A stretch of 20,313 bases of DNA from Bacillota bacterium (GCA_017547345.1 JAFYPY010000013.1:1-20313), one strand, 5' to 3'. Counted from the first letter of the stretch, positions 1 to 7,561 are shown. Program-made: numbers and translations. The notes: a model not told the origin generated them from the sequence alone.

Positions 1-95
1 AGTGTTAAAGACAAGTTGTCTATTGCAACTTTTTCATTTATGGTTCCTTCACCGAAGATCTTAGTAATATTATGTATTTGAAGCAGCTTTTCCAT
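1..95 (-). CDS. ABC transporter ATP-binding protein, N-terminal fragment (TrpXYZ-type importer)
   Basis: This is the first 31 codons of a protein that continues beyond base 1. The ATG lies at 95 and overlaps the last 26 bases of the upstream permease gene, which points to translational coupling. The fragment reads MEKLLQIHNITKIFGEG and then leads into an IDNLSL segment. This is the usual first beta strand of an ABC ATPase (L-x-I-x-x-I-x-K-x-F), ending before the Walker A motif. It should energise the importer formed with the permease (70-987) and lipoprotein (1037-2011), whose T-box leader suggests an aromatic amino acid substrate. The family assignment rests on position and on the short N-terminal match; the Walker motifs are outside the window. 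Confidence 0.85.
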   Translation of the reverse strand, partial: MEKLLQIHNITKIFGEGTINEKVAIDNLSLT

Positions 96-987
96 TTTTG
101 CCCCTCTTCTTTCTAATTTTTGCGCCCCTTTCTCCTAAAATGCCAAGATAAAGGGCCATAGCTACGATAAGTGCTGATACTAGCTTCAAATCGCTAGAAT
201 CCATACCTATGTATAGCGCCTGTGAAATTATAACTCTGTATAATACAGCACCTAAAGATGCCGCTATGAGCCTTCTAAGTAAAGTATTTGTTCCGAAGAC
301 AACTTCCCCTAAAATTACAGAAGCAAGTCCTATAACCATCATACCTGTTCCGCTGTTAATATCTGCAAATGCTTGGTTTTGAGCAAGCATACCACCTGCA
401 AGACCCACAAGTCCATTAGATAGTCCAAGCCCTAAAAGTTTCATGGCATCACCGGAAACGCCCAAAGCTTTTACCATATCTTCGTTGTCTCCCGTAGCTC
501 TAAAAACAAAGCCTACACGGGTTTGCAAAAACATATAAAGTAAAGCGATTGTAGTAATCAATATTACAAAGCCTATTATTATACCAGAATATTTAGGTGG
601 CAAAAGTTCGTCTGCAATCTTATATATCGTCTCACTTTTAGTCAGTGGGATGTTGGGAGTTTTCCCCATAATCTTTAGGTTTATGGAATATGCAGCAAGC
701 ATAACCAATATACCCGCCAAAATAGGTTGTATTTTTAACTTTGTATTAAGAAAACCTGTCAATAAACCAGCACAGGCACCCCCTGCGAATCCGCCAATAA
801 GCCCAACAAATGGATTGATTCCCTGTGTACACATAACTGCAGTAACTGCCATACCAGTAACAATAGATCCATCCACAGTCAAATCAGGCATATTCAATGT
901 TCTAAAGGAAATAAAAACACCAAGCGCAAGTATTGCATATATAGTACCTAGTTCAATTGCTCCAAGAAGAGCAGTCATAGTCATCAT
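70..987 (-). CDS. ABC transporter permease, TrpXYZ / COG4120 type
   Basis: A 305-residue polytopic membrane protein with the composition of the LivH/RbsC-like permease superfamily: about eight hydrophobic segments starting at residues 6-28 (ALLGAIELGTIYAILALG). It also has the MPDLTVDGS motif near residues 33-41, which is typical of the 'uncharacterised ABC transport system permease' family found beside TrpX-like binding proteins. A basic C-terminal tail follows the last membrane segment. It would form the transmembrane channel of the importer. An AGGAG sequence nine bases upstream supports the start; ATG codons at residues 2 and 4 are alternatives. It lies 49 bases after the binding-protein gene and overlaps the ATPase start by 26 bases, so all three form one operon under the T-box at about 2105-2383. 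The substrate is inferred from that leader. Confidence 0.9.
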   Translation of the reverse strand: MMTMTALLGAIELGTIYAILALGVFISFRTLNMPDLTVDGSIVTGMAVTAVMCTQGINPFVGLIGGFAGGACAGLLTGFLNTKLKIQPILAGILVMLAAYSINLKIMGKTPNIPLTKSETIYKIADELLPPKYSGIIIGFVILITTIALLYMFLQTRVGFVFRATGDNEDMVKALGVSGDAMKLLGLGLSNGLVGLAGGMLAQNQAFADINSGTGMMVIGLASVILGEVVFGTNTLLRRLIAASLGAVLYRVIISQALYIGMDSSDLKLVSALIVAMALYLGILGERGAKIRKKRGKNGKAASNT

Positions 988-1036
988 AGAATAATTCTCC
1001 TTCTCGCCTTCAAAGGTTTACCTTCAAAGGAAAATG

Positions 1037-2011
1037 CTATTTTGCAAGGTCTGTCGCCTTATCAAGCACAGACTTTGGAATTTCAACTCCGATTTTGTCT
1101 GCAGTATCTGTATTAACATATATACTCATATCTGACATCTTCTTTACTGCCATTGTTGAAGTATCTGCTCCACCTAAAACATCCGCAATCATTGTTGCAG
1201 TTTCGTTTCCAAGCACTGTATAGTCAATACCGTATGTTGCAAGACCACCATCTGCTACCATTGAGTCTGCGCTTACATAATAAGGAATGTCCGCATTATT
1301 AAATACTTCTGTAACTACAGCCATAGAAGAAGCTACAGTGTTATCGATTGGTGAGAATACCACATCAACTTTATCTGCTAAGTACTGAGCTGCCTGCTGA
1401 ACTTCACTTGTATTTGTTACTGTTGATTCTACAACCTTATAACCATTCTTCGCTGCATAGTCTTTTAGGCCTGCAACAACTGACACGGAATTGTCTTCGC
1501 CGATATTGTAAAGTGCTCCTATTGTCTTAAAGCCTGGAGTTACTTCATTAGCTAACCCCATAATCTGTTCTGCAGAAACCTCATCAGATGTTCCTGTAAC
1601 ATTTCCACCAGGAGCCTCAAGAGAGTCTACAAGTTCTGCATCTACCGGGTCTGTAATCGCTGCAAAGATGATTGGAATTTCTGTTGTTTCACTTAATGCC
1701 GCCTGCGCCGCAGGTGTTGCTATAGCAACTATAACATCAACTTCATCGCCTACAAATTTCTGCGCAATATTTTTCATCGTGGACATATCATTTTGACCGT
1801 TTTGATAGTCAATAGCAATGTTTTCACCGTCCACGTAACCTTCTTCTTCAAGACCTTCAATGATACTTACTCTAATTGTATCCAAAGACGGATGTTCCAT
1901 AAGCTGTATAATACCAACCTTTAGCATACCTTCAGCATCTTTTCCGCCGCATCCTGTCAGCAATGTAACTGCTAATACTAATACCATTACCACTGTCATT
2001 AACTTCTTCAT
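1037..2011 (-). CDS. ABC transporter substrate-binding lipoprotein, TrpX-like (ABC_sub_bind, COG2984)
   Basis: A 324-residue lipoprotein. The N-terminus MKKLM is followed by a hydrophobic stretch and the lipobox LTGC, with Cys21 as the lipidated residue. The mature protein begins VGIIQLMEHPSLD and contains ATPAAQAAL, the PIIFAAITDPV strand, and GNVTGTSD, all characteristic of the two-lobed binding fold of PF04392. Family members next to a tryptophan T-box bind aromatic amino acids. A longer reading frame opens with TTG at 2029, but that stretch contains the Shine-Dalgarno AAGGAG itself, seven bases before the ATG at 2011, so I place the start there. It is the first gene of a three-gene importer operon behind a T-box leader. 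Substrate identity (tryptophan rather than another amino acid) is inferred from the leader only. Confidence 0.9.
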   Translation of the reverse strand: MKKLMTVVMVLVLAVTLLTGCGGKDAEGMLKVGIIQLMEHPSLDTIRVSIIEGLEEEGYVDGENIAIDYQNGQNDMSTMKNIAQKFVGDEVDVIVAIATPAAQAALSETTEIPIIFAAITDPVDAELVDSLEAPGGNVTGTSDEVSAEQIMGLANEVTPGFKTIGALYNIGEDNSVSVVAGLKDYAAKNGYKVVESTVTNTSEVQQAAQYLADKVDVVFSPIDNTVASSMAVVTEVFNNADIPYYVSADSMVADGGLATYGIDYTVLGNETATMIADVLGGADTSTMAVKKMSDMSIYVNTDTADKIGVEIPKSVLDKATDLAK

Positions 2012-2024
2012 TTCCGTTCTCCTT

Positions 2025-2046
2025 TTCAATTAATACTATAATTGAA
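2025..2046 (-). repeat. Inverted repeat just upstream of the TrpX-like gene's Shine-Dalgarno
   Basis: Eight-base perfect arms (TTCAATTA / TAATTGAA) around a six-base loop. It sits between the T-box terminator and the lipoprotein gene and ends at the edge of the AAGGAG. In RNA it forms a weak AT-rich hairpin that could affect mRNA stability or initiation. It may also be chance in AT-rich spacer DNA. Confidence 0.4.
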
Positions 2047-2104
2047 GTGTCTCTGCTTTTTGCTGGGTAGGTTTTGTCGCTCTTTGCTATGCAAGATAAA
2101 CAAA

Positions 2105-2133
2105 AAACCCTATCCTCTTCTCAAGGACAGGGT
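2105..2133 (-). terminator. Regulated intrinsic terminator of the T-box leader
   Basis: The stem pairs ACCCTGTCCTT with the AGGATAGGGT side across a short GAGAA loop and is followed by six T residues on the minus strand. The ascending arm shares CCTTG with the antiterminator, so only one of the two structures can form. Uncharged tRNA would stabilise the antiterminator and allow transcription into the importer operon. Confidence 0.9.
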
Positions 2134-2383
2134 ATTAACCTGCGGTACCACCTTGTTTGGCTTATAAAAGCCCACCTCAGCAGAGTGCCATCACACTCCT
2201 ATCCACTAACGTAGGATTCCACGTCTCAGATATTAGACCAAATCGTATATTGAATGTACGTTTAGTCGTTCCCCTCGCCCTCAGGAGCCCATTATTCTAA
2301 TCCGCGTTCTATTTGGCTTCCACCGTCCCAAACTCGCTGTGAGTGCTGCAATTAGTTTTACTTCTCCCTCAAAGGTTTAATTT
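2105..2383 (-). ncRNA. T-box leader riboswitch, probably tRNA-Trp responsive
   Basis: All T-box landmarks are present on the minus strand. Stem I begins with GAGGGAGAAGTA (from 2370), has the AGCGAG internal-loop strand (about 2338), the GGTGGAAGCC distal segment (about 2324-2315), and the specifier region GAATAATGGGCTCCTGAGG (2297 onward). The T-box itself is AAGGTGGTACCGCAGG (2154-2139). CAAGG (2155-2151) can pair with CCTTG (2126-2122) to form the antiterminator, which excludes the terminator at 2105-2133. The specifier frame that fits the family pattern (codon, purine, CTCCTGAG) is TGG at 2291-2289, i.e. tryptophan. The variable T-box base is U, which would match an A73 discriminator better than the G73 usual for tRNA-Trp; ATG (Met), one base upstream, is the alternative. 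It controls the downstream importer and fills the 479-base gene-free stretch 2012-2490. Confidence 0.93.
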
Positions 2384-2395
2384 TCAGTTAATTGA

Positions 2396-2424
2396 AGTTT
2401 AACATCGTATTTGTGTTTTGTCAA
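2396..2424 (-). promoter_or_regulatory. Sigma-A promoter for the T-box/importer operon
   Basis: A perfect -35 TTGACA (2424-2419), a 17-base spacer and -10 TAAACT (2401-2396). Transcription would start near 2390, just upstream of stem I of the T-box. A 7-base inverted repeat (TTTTGTG / CACAAAA, 2441-2461) lies about 17 bases upstream of the -35 and could be an operator or simply AT-rich flank. Confidence 0.8.
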
Positions 2425-2490
2425 CTAATTATTCATATTTTTTTGTGTATATTTCACAAAACAAGAGAAACTTTCATTCCTTTCTTTTCT

Positions 2491-3822
2491 CTAATATCCA
2501 TACTCCTCTCTATATTTAACCAACATAAATACTGCGATTATAATAGCTAATATTTCTGCTACAGGCATTGCCCACCATACACCATAAATCCCAAAAATTT
2601 CAGGCAGAATAACTAGTGCACCAACTTCAAAGAAGAACGTTCTAAGCAATGAAATCGTAGCAGATACTCTTCCATTGTTAAGGGCCGTAAAAAATCCCGA
2701 AGCAAATACGTTGATGCCTGTAAACAAAACACTTATAGCGATAATCCTAAACCCTGGCAGCATTAATTCTGATAATGTAATGTCTTTAGAAGCAAATACC
2801 CAAACGCAAAAGTCATCCGTCACAAGTGCAAGCGCTACCATAGCAATGGATAAAGCCGTCAATATTTTAATCGAAAGGGAAAAAGATTTTTTGATATTAT
2901 CCGTATTCTTCGCACCATAGTTATAACTTATAACAGGCGCAATACCGGAAACAAAGCCAAAGAAAACAGCCACGAATATGAATTGTAAATATAATATAGC
3001 GCTTATGGCAGCTACACCCTTTTCTCCTACAATCGCCATCATCTGTACATTAAAAAGTGCCGTAGTTACTGCTGATGAAAGGTTTGTAACCATCTCAGAA
3101 GATCCATTGCCCATTGCTTTTAGAAACTCTTTGCCTCTCCATACAGGCTTAGCAAAATGAAGCAAATTCTTCTTATTAAAGAAAACAGTAAGTGGGATAA
3201 GCCCTCCTACGACCATTCCTGACACAGATGCAATAGCCGCCCCAGTCAGACCCATATCAAAATATCCTACCAATAAAATATCCAACACGATATTCAAAAC
3301 ACCAGCTCCGATAGATAAAGCCATTCCCATTCTAGGCTTATCTGTAGTTACAAGATATCCCTGAAAAAGCACCTGCATTACCCAAACAGGACCGCCAAGG
3401 ACTATTATGGTGCCGTATTCCACGCAATACGGAAGCAACATTTCATCAGAACCTAAAAGCATATAAATCTTTTCGTCAAACAGCAAAAATATAGCAGTTA
3501 ATATCACAATAACCACAATATTTACTAAGACAGTAAGTGTCATGAAACTACATGCATCTTCTCTTTTTCCTTCTCCCAGTTTCTTCCCTATGATGGCATT
3601 ACTTCCCGTTCCAAGCATAAAGGATAAGGCCATACAAACATTTAATACCGGATAAACGATATTTATTGCAGAAAGCCCTACGCTTCCCACATAGTTTGCA
3701 ACCACAATCCCATCCACGATGCTGTACATCGAGATAAAAATCATTCTTATCATAGTAGGTATCGTGAATATTAATACATTCTTTATGTTTATATCTTTGT
3801 TATAAATAAGCGTGTTCGTCAT
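2491..3822 (-). CDS. MATE family multidrug/metabolite exporter
   Basis: A 443-residue polytopic membrane protein with about twelve transmembrane segments. Early residues PTMIRMIFISMYSIVDGIVV match the first MATE helix. AVGSVGLSAINIVYP-type sequence follows in helix 2, and helix 7 carries the FGFVSGIAPVISYNYGAKN segment, the family's repeated signature in the second half. Exporters of this family use Na+ or H+ gradients to extrude cationic drugs or metabolites; the substrate here cannot be told. The start at 3822 follows GGAG by five bases. Longer frames beginning at ATG 3840 or TTG 3852 have poorer ribosome binding sites. It is transcribed alone from a promoter at 3856-3884, divergent from spoIIID. 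No clear terminator follows before the T-box promoter, so some readthrough into the importer leader is possible. Confidence 0.92.
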   Translation of the reverse strand: MTNTLIYNKDINIKNVLIFTIPTMIRMIFISMYSIVDGIVVANYVGSVGLSAINIVYPVLNVCMALSFMLGTGSNAIIGKKLGEGKREDACSFMTLTVLVNIVVIVILTAIFLLFDEKIYMLLGSDEMLLPYCVEYGTIIVLGGPVWVMQVLFQGYLVTTDKPRMGMALSIGAGVLNIVLDILLVGYFDMGLTGAAIASVSGMVVGGLIPLTVFFNKKNLLHFAKPVWRGKEFLKAMGNGSSEMVTNLSSAVTTALFNVQMMAIVGEKGVAAISAILYLQFIFVAVFFGFVSGIAPVISYNYGAKNTDNIKKSFSLSIKILTALSIAMVALALVTDDFCVWVFASKDITLSELMLPGFRIIAISVLFTGINVFASGFFTALNNGRVSATISLLRTFFFEVGALVILPEIFGIYGVWWAMPVAEILAIIIAVFMLVKYREEYGY

Positions 3823-3855
3823 TTTTTCTCCATATATCATCTTTCTTTTCAAATA

Positions 3856-3884
3856 ATTATGCCTTTATTTTCTTTAAATATCAA
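3856..3884 (-). promoter_or_regulatory. Sigma-A promoter of the MATE gene
   Basis: TTGATA (3884-3879), a 17-base spacer, CATAAT (3861-3856); each hexamer differs from consensus at one position. The start would lie near 3850, giving a leader of about 27 bases. It is nearly back to back with the spoIIID promoter, whose -35 begins three bases away. Confidence 0.7.
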
Positions 3885-3886
3885 CA

Positions 3887-3915
3887 TCATATTTAATTTC
3901 CTATTAGCATATATT
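3887..3915 (+). promoter_or_regulatory. Candidate sigma-E (sporulation) promoter of spoIIID
   Basis: TCATATT (3887-3893), a 14-base spacer, and CATATATT (3908-3915). The B. subtilis sigma-E consensus is roughly ATATT then CATACANT with a 13-15 base spacer; the -35 core matches fully and the -10 matches at seven of eight positions. spoIIID is a known sigma-E target, so position and sequence agree. Transcription would begin about 30 bases before the ATG. Confidence 0.62.
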
Positions 3916-3950
3916 GTTTTAAGCATCAAATAAGGAGTGTGTGTCTGGAA

Positions 3951-4208
3951 ATGAAAGATTACATAGAAGAACGAGTTTTGGAGTTGGCTCGCTACATAAT
4001 TGATACAAAATCTACAGTACGGGGCGCTGCCAATAAATTTCGCGTAAGTAAGTCAACCGTGCACAAAGATGTCACCGAAAGGCTCCTTGAAATAAATCCC
4101 GGATTAGCCCACGAAGTGAAAGAAGTTTTAGAAAACAACAAAGCCGAACGACACCTGCGTGGTGGAATGGCTACCAGGGAAAAATACAAGTCTGCCCACG
4201 AAAAATAA
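3951..4208 (+). CDS. spoIIID: Sporulation transcriptional regulator SpoIIID
   Basis: An 85-residue DNA-binding protein. The sequence MKDYIEERVLELARYII, then KSTVRGAANKFRVSKSTVHKD (helix-turn-helix, about residues 23-43), INPGLAHEVKEVLE and the basic RHLRGGMATREKYK tail match SpoIIID throughout. In endospore formers it acts in the mother cell, activating and repressing sigma-E genes and helping produce sigma-K. An in-frame GTG at 3939 would lie only one base after AAGGAG (3932-3937). The ATG at 3951 gives the family's usual N-terminus although its spacing of 13 bases is long, so initiation may be weak or use an unusual codon between. It has its own terminator. The gene implies an endospore-forming lineage. 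Confidence 0.96.
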   Translation: MKDYIEERVLELARYIIDTKSTVRGAANKFRVSKSTVHKDVTERLLEINPGLAHEVKEVLENNKAERHLRGGMATREKYKSAHEK

Positions 4209-4230
4209 ACGACCATGATGGTCGTTTTTA
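4209..4230 (+). terminator. Intrinsic terminator after spoIIID
   Basis: ACGACCATGATGGTCGT followed by TTTTTA, immediately after the stop codon. The arms ACGACC and GGTCGT pair around a five-base loop. It separates spoIIID from the downstream aldolase gene. Confidence 0.85.
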
Positions 4231-4231
4231 A

Positions 4232-4260
4232 TTGCATTTATTTACATATTCCAATATAAT
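4232..4260 (+). promoter_or_regulatory. Sigma-A promoter of the threonine aldolase gene
   Basis: TTGCAT (4232-4237), a 17-base spacer and a perfect TATAAT (4255-4260), placed between the spoIIID terminator and the aldolase ribosome binding site. The -35 is weak (three of six). Confidence 0.6.
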
Positions 4261-4299
4261 TAGGGTATATTTAGATTTTCACTTCAAGGAGGGACTTTC

Positions 4300-5325
4300 A
4301 TGATATTTTTTAGAAGCGATTACAGCTTAGGCGCACATCCCAAAGTAATGGATGCATTAGTTGAAACAAATATGGTACATACTGACGGGTATTGTCTAGA
4401 TGATTACAGTGACGATTGTGCTGAATTAATTCGTCAGTGGATTGGCAAAGCTGATGCTCATGTACACTACTTTGTTGGTGGTACTCCATGCAATACAACA
4501 ACTATTTCTGCCGCTTTAAGACCATACGAAGGAGTAATCACTCCTGCAACTGGGCATATCTATGTACACGAAACAGGCTCCATCGAGTTAAATGGTCACC
4601 GCCAGTTTGGAATGCCTACTCCAGAAGGTAAGCTACGTCCTTCAGATATTGAAACAGCTCTTATTCATCATGAGGATGAACACTGTGTAATTCCTAAATT
4701 AGTTTATATCACTCATCCTACAGAAAGTGGTGGGGTATATACAAAGGCAGAATTAGAAGCACTTAGTGAATGTTGCCGTAAAAACGATTTAATACTATAC
4801 ATGGACGGGGCTCGTTTAGGTACTGCTTTAACTTGGCCTACAAACGACCTTACAATTAAAGAAATCGCAAACTTAGTAGATGCTTTCTACATCGGTGGTA
4901 CTAAACTTGGTGCACTTTTTGGTGAAGCCTTAGTACTAATAAATCATGAAAAGTTTGATGATCACTTCCGTTATATGATTAAGCGCCAGTGTGCACTTTT
5001 AGCAAAAGGACGTCTAATCCCTGTTCAGCTAAAAGCTCTTCTTGAGGGTGGCGAAGATTCATTATACTTCGAGATTTCAAAACATGAAAACCAATTAGCA
5101 ATTAGACTTGCTGAGGGAATTCAGGCAAAGGGATTCAAATTATGGCTTCCTCATCAAACAAACCAGGTATTCCCTATTATCCCTAAAGAGAAGATTAAGG
5201 AACTTGAAAAAGACTTCTTCTTCTACACTTGGACTCCATACGACGATGAATGCGATGTAATTCGTCTTGTAACTAACTGGAACAGCACAGAAGAAGAAAT
5301 AGATGCATTTATCAATGCACTATAA
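4300..5325 (+). CDS. ltaE: Low-specificity L-threonine aldolase (PLP-dependent, beta-eliminating lyase family)
   Basis: A 341-residue fold-type I PLP enzyme that splits L-threonine and allo-threonine into glycine and acetaldehyde in the cytosol. FRSDYSLGAHPKVMDAL opens the protein as in this family. HYFVGGTPCNTTTISA (about 56-71) is the phosphate-binding loop region. His90 in HIYVHETGS would stack on PLP, LYMDGARLG carries the cofactor aspartate Asp169 with Arg172, and IGGTKLGALFGEA holds the Schiff-base lysine Lys202. Length is normal for the family. AAGGAGGG nine bases before the ATG is a strong ribosome binding site. It stands alone between its own promoter and a bidirectional terminator, convergent with the homoserine dehydrogenase gene. 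A related amino-acid beta-lyase activity cannot be excluded from sequence. Confidence 0.92.
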   Translation: MIFFRSDYSLGAHPKVMDALVETNMVHTDGYCLDDYSDDCAELIRQWIGKADAHVHYFVGGTPCNTTTISAALRPYEGVITPATGHIYVHETGSIELNGHRQFGMPTPEGKLRPSDIETALIHHEDEHCVIPKLVYITHPTESGGVYTKAELEALSECCRKNDLILYMDGARLGTALTWPTNDLTIKEIANLVDAFYIGGTKLGALFGEALVLINHEKFDDHFRYMIKRQCALLAKGRLIPVQLKALLEGGEDSLYFEISKHENQLAIRLAEGIQAKGFKLWLPHQTNQVFPIIPKEKIKELEKDFFFYTWTPYDDECDVIRLVTNWNSTEEEIDAFINAL

Positions 5326-5337
5326 CCTTATAATTCA

Positions 5338-5367
5338 AAATGGCTCCATATGGAGCCATTTTTATTT
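5338..5367. terminator. Bidirectional intrinsic terminator between ltaE and hom
   Basis: A ten-base perfect stem (AAATGGCTCC / GGAGCCATTT) with an ATAT loop, flanked by T-rich sequence rightward and A residues leftward. It serves both convergent genes. Confidence 0.9.
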
Positions 5368-5371
5368 TGTA

Positions 5372-6400
5372 TTATTCACTTAAAACTCTTAGAACATCCC
5401 CAAAAATCCCATAAGCCGTCTGCTCAATTTCAGGCTGATGCTCAACTACAGAAACAGTTTTCATTAAATCCGTTGTTATTGATACTATTGACGTGGTGCT
5501 GTCGATAGATGCAAGCATATCTCCTTTTGGAACTTCTTCTGGTTTTACAGCAGCCTTTACCAGCCCATCTTCCGTTCTAGTTCCCTTGCACAAGAGTTTT
5601 ATTACATTACCTCTAGCATCCGCAGCCTTGATATCTTCTATGGTTATATCCTCTATACCTTTTCTGTCCACCATATCAGGTGTTATATTTGCATCCATAA
5701 GAACATTTAGTAACGCTGTGATTTTGGCAGCTGCATCATAGCCCTCTATATCCATCGCAGGATCCGCCTCGATAAATCCCATCTGGCGACCACGAGTCAT
5801 AATGTCCTCATAATCTTTTCCTTTAGCCAACTCTTCCAAAATGAAGTTTGTTGTGCTATTTAGGATACCCGATACTTCCGTTACCTTTGCCAGTTGCAAT
5901 GTTTTTTCAGTTAGATTAAAAACTGGAGTTCCATCCATTACTGTCGTCTCATAAAAGAATTTAACGCCATATTCTTTTGCCATATTGCATAGCTCTTTGA
6001 ACTTCCACGCTATAGGCCCCTTATTTGCAGTGACTGCATCTTTCTTCCTTCTAAAAGCATTTTCAATATGCTCTATTGCGGGTTGTCCTGTAAATATGTT
6101 CAGCGGAGTCATCTCTATCAAAACATCGTAATCCGCTCTTTGCACAATATCCATTGTACTATTAGATGTTAATTCGTTTTCATTGCAGAACTTTCCGCAT
6201 TTTTCGATATCATTTAGGGCTTCTGCAAGGTTAATTCCGCTAGCATTTACAATATTTCCTTTTGAATTTGTTGCAATAGCAGTTACTATAACATCATATC
6301 CATATAAAGATTTTATTTCCTCATGCTTCTTCAAAAGCATCTTTGCAAATGCCTGCCCTGCATTTCCAAACCCTAATAATGCAAGTTTTTTTGTATACAT
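5372..6400 (-). CDS. hom: Homoserine dehydrogenase (short form, no ACT domain)
   Basis: A 342-residue cytosolic enzyme reducing aspartate semialdehyde to homoserine, the branch point to threonine, methionine and isoleucine. The N-terminal Rossmann motif is GFGNAG (residues 10-15), VTANKGP (123-129) holds the conserved lysine Lys127, and GILNSTTNFIL (178-188) with EADPAMDIEGYDAAAK (211-226) form the homoserine-binding and catalytic region. The regulatory ACT domain of the long ~430-residue forms is absent, so threonine feedback through that domain is not expected. AGGAG about ten bases upstream supports the ATG. It starts 12 bases after the HutD-like gene and is the second gene of that operon. 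It converges on ltaE, which consumes threonine, so pathway and degradation genes face each other. Confidence 0.93.
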   Translation of the reverse strand: MYTKKLALLGFGNAGQAFAKMLLKKHEEIKSLYGYDVIVTAIATNSKGNIVNASGINLAEALNDIEKCGKFCNENELTSNSTMDIVQRADYDVLIEMTPLNIFTGQPAIEHIENAFRRKKDAVTANKGPIAWKFKELCNMAKEYGVKFFYETTVMDGTPVFNLTEKTLQLAKVTEVSGILNSTTNFILEELAKGKDYEDIMTRGRQMGFIEADPAMDIEGYDAAAKITALLNVLMDANITPDMVDRKGIEDITIEDIKAADARGNVIKLLCKGTRTEDGLVKAAVKPEEVPKGDMLASIDSTTSIVSITTDLMKTVSVVEHQPEIEQTAYGIFGDVLRVLSE

Positions 6401-6412
6401 TACCTTCTTCTC

Positions 6413-7489
6413 CTAGTTTCCCAAATTCTTGCCTGAATTTTTGTATTTCTTTAGCACCTTTTCAACAGCTTCATTAGTGCCAAGTTCTGTAGCTCTTACG
6501 CGTTGTTCATAAGGTGTAAGATTATTGATATCTTTTATATGCTTCCTAATCGGTTTCGGCATAAACGTCATATATATTAGAGGAGAAATAACCAAGCAAT
6601 CCAATAAAATCCATCCTAAGATTATCCCAATTGTTATTAGTGCAGATAGTTTTAGATTTACAGCCATTATTCCAAGCAAAAGAACTCCTATTATGAAAAC
6701 GATTGATGTTAAGTAGAATTTTTCAACTTTTTTGATTCCTCTGCTTAATTCCTCGTCATACCAACACTGTTTTAGGCTTTTAACAATATATTTTGCCCCT
6801 CTAAACTGTGTGTTTGCAATGAAAATGCATTTTTTGAAATCGTCAAAGCTTGCTTTTTCACTCGGTATAATCTCTGGCCCAACTTCCCCTTCTATTCCAT
6901 CGTGGAAAATCTGTGCCCTGATTACAAGACCTTCACCCATCAAAGAATACGCTACATCCTCATTAGCATTACCTTCTATTACGAATAGTTCTCCTTGTTT
7001 AACCATCTGGCTTTCGCTTCCAACGGTAACAACGAAGTAGCCTTCCTTACAATAAAGTGCGTGTGTTGCTAATGCTTTTTTGGTTTCTTCTGTAGAGTGA
7101 TAGTTTTCTTTTTCAGAGTCGAGAGTAATTACATCTAAATAACCCTCACAGCCTTTTCTGACCATTAAATTATAGTCTGTAATCTTACCATAACTTTTTG
7201 TCTTCCAAGCACCATCAAACCTGTCTTGTTCTAGTTCTCTCAATCTTGTGACTCTATGACCTTCATAATTTAACACTACCTCGCCTTCAAGCACCATTAA
7301 TACTCTATCATAGTCTGGCAGTTTTGAAAAATCAGATTCTTCAACTTCAATAGTCGCAGAGCTAAGTCTCCATATAAAGTTTCTATCTAAATACTTGCTT
7401 GTCTTTGGATAAATAGCGAGTTCTGTCGTTTTGCCACCCATCCACTGACTTGTCTTATAATCTTCATGTCTATAAAGGCTATATTTCAT
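6413..7489 (-). CDS. HutD-like cupin protein with C-terminal membrane domain
   Basis: A 358-residue protein. The N-terminal ~185 residues match the HutD family (PF05962): W16-x-GGKTTELAIYP, FIWRLSSATIE (38-48), DRVLMVLEGE (61-70), FDG (91-93) and DYNLMVRKG (105-113), all placed as in that double-cupin fold. HutD is an accessory protein of histidine utilisation of uncertain biochemical function. A linker follows, then two membrane segments at about 259-279 and 282-308 and a charged tail, which ordinary HutD proteins (~190 residues) lack. The start at 7489 follows GAGGAG by five bases; a frame opening further upstream lacks that support. It lies directly before hom in a likely operon with no hut genes in view. 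The role is unknown; a membrane-tethered ligand sensor is only a guess. Confidence 0.78.
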   Translation of the reverse strand: MKYSLYRHEDYKTSQWMGGKTTELAIYPKTSKYLDRNFIWRLSSATIEVEESDFSKLPDYDRVLMVLEGEVVLNYEGHRVTRLRELEQDRFDGAWKTKSYGKITDYNLMVRKGCEGYLDVITLDSEKENYHSTEETKKALATHALYCKEGYFVVTVGSESQMVKQGELFVIEGNANEDVAYSLMGEGLVIRAQIFHDGIEGEVGPEIIPSEKASFDDFKKCIFIANTQFRGAKYIVKSLKQCWYDEELSRGIKKVEKFYLTSIVFIIGVLLLGIMAVNLKLSALITIGIILGWILLDCLVISPLIYMTFMPKPIRKHIKDINNLTPYEQRVRATELGTNEAVEKVLKKYKNSGKNLGN

Positions 7490-7527
7490 ATTGTCTCCTC
7501 GCATGCTCTGTTTAAGTATTTTTGACA

Positions 7528-7557
7528 AGTATATCACATTTTAATGCCGTAGTCCAA
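7528..7557 (-). promoter_or_regulatory. Candidate promoter of the HutD-like/hom operon
   Basis: TTGGAC (7557-7552), an 18-base spacer and TATACT (7533-7528) on the minus strand, about 39 bases before the start codon. The -10 is good and the -35 moderate. Confidence 0.5.
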
Positions 7558-7561
7558 TTAC

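Noticed and set aside
1007..1030. Two copies of CCTTCAAAGG spaced 14 bases apart between the lipoprotein and permease genes
   Set aside because: Only ten bases long; the possible hairpin is four bp. It may influence mRNA processing but is too short to call.
2460..2490. Possible terminator of the MATE gene (GAGAAA / TTTCTC)
   Set aside because: Six-bp AT-rich stem with a 15-base loop and a broken T tract; too weak to call.
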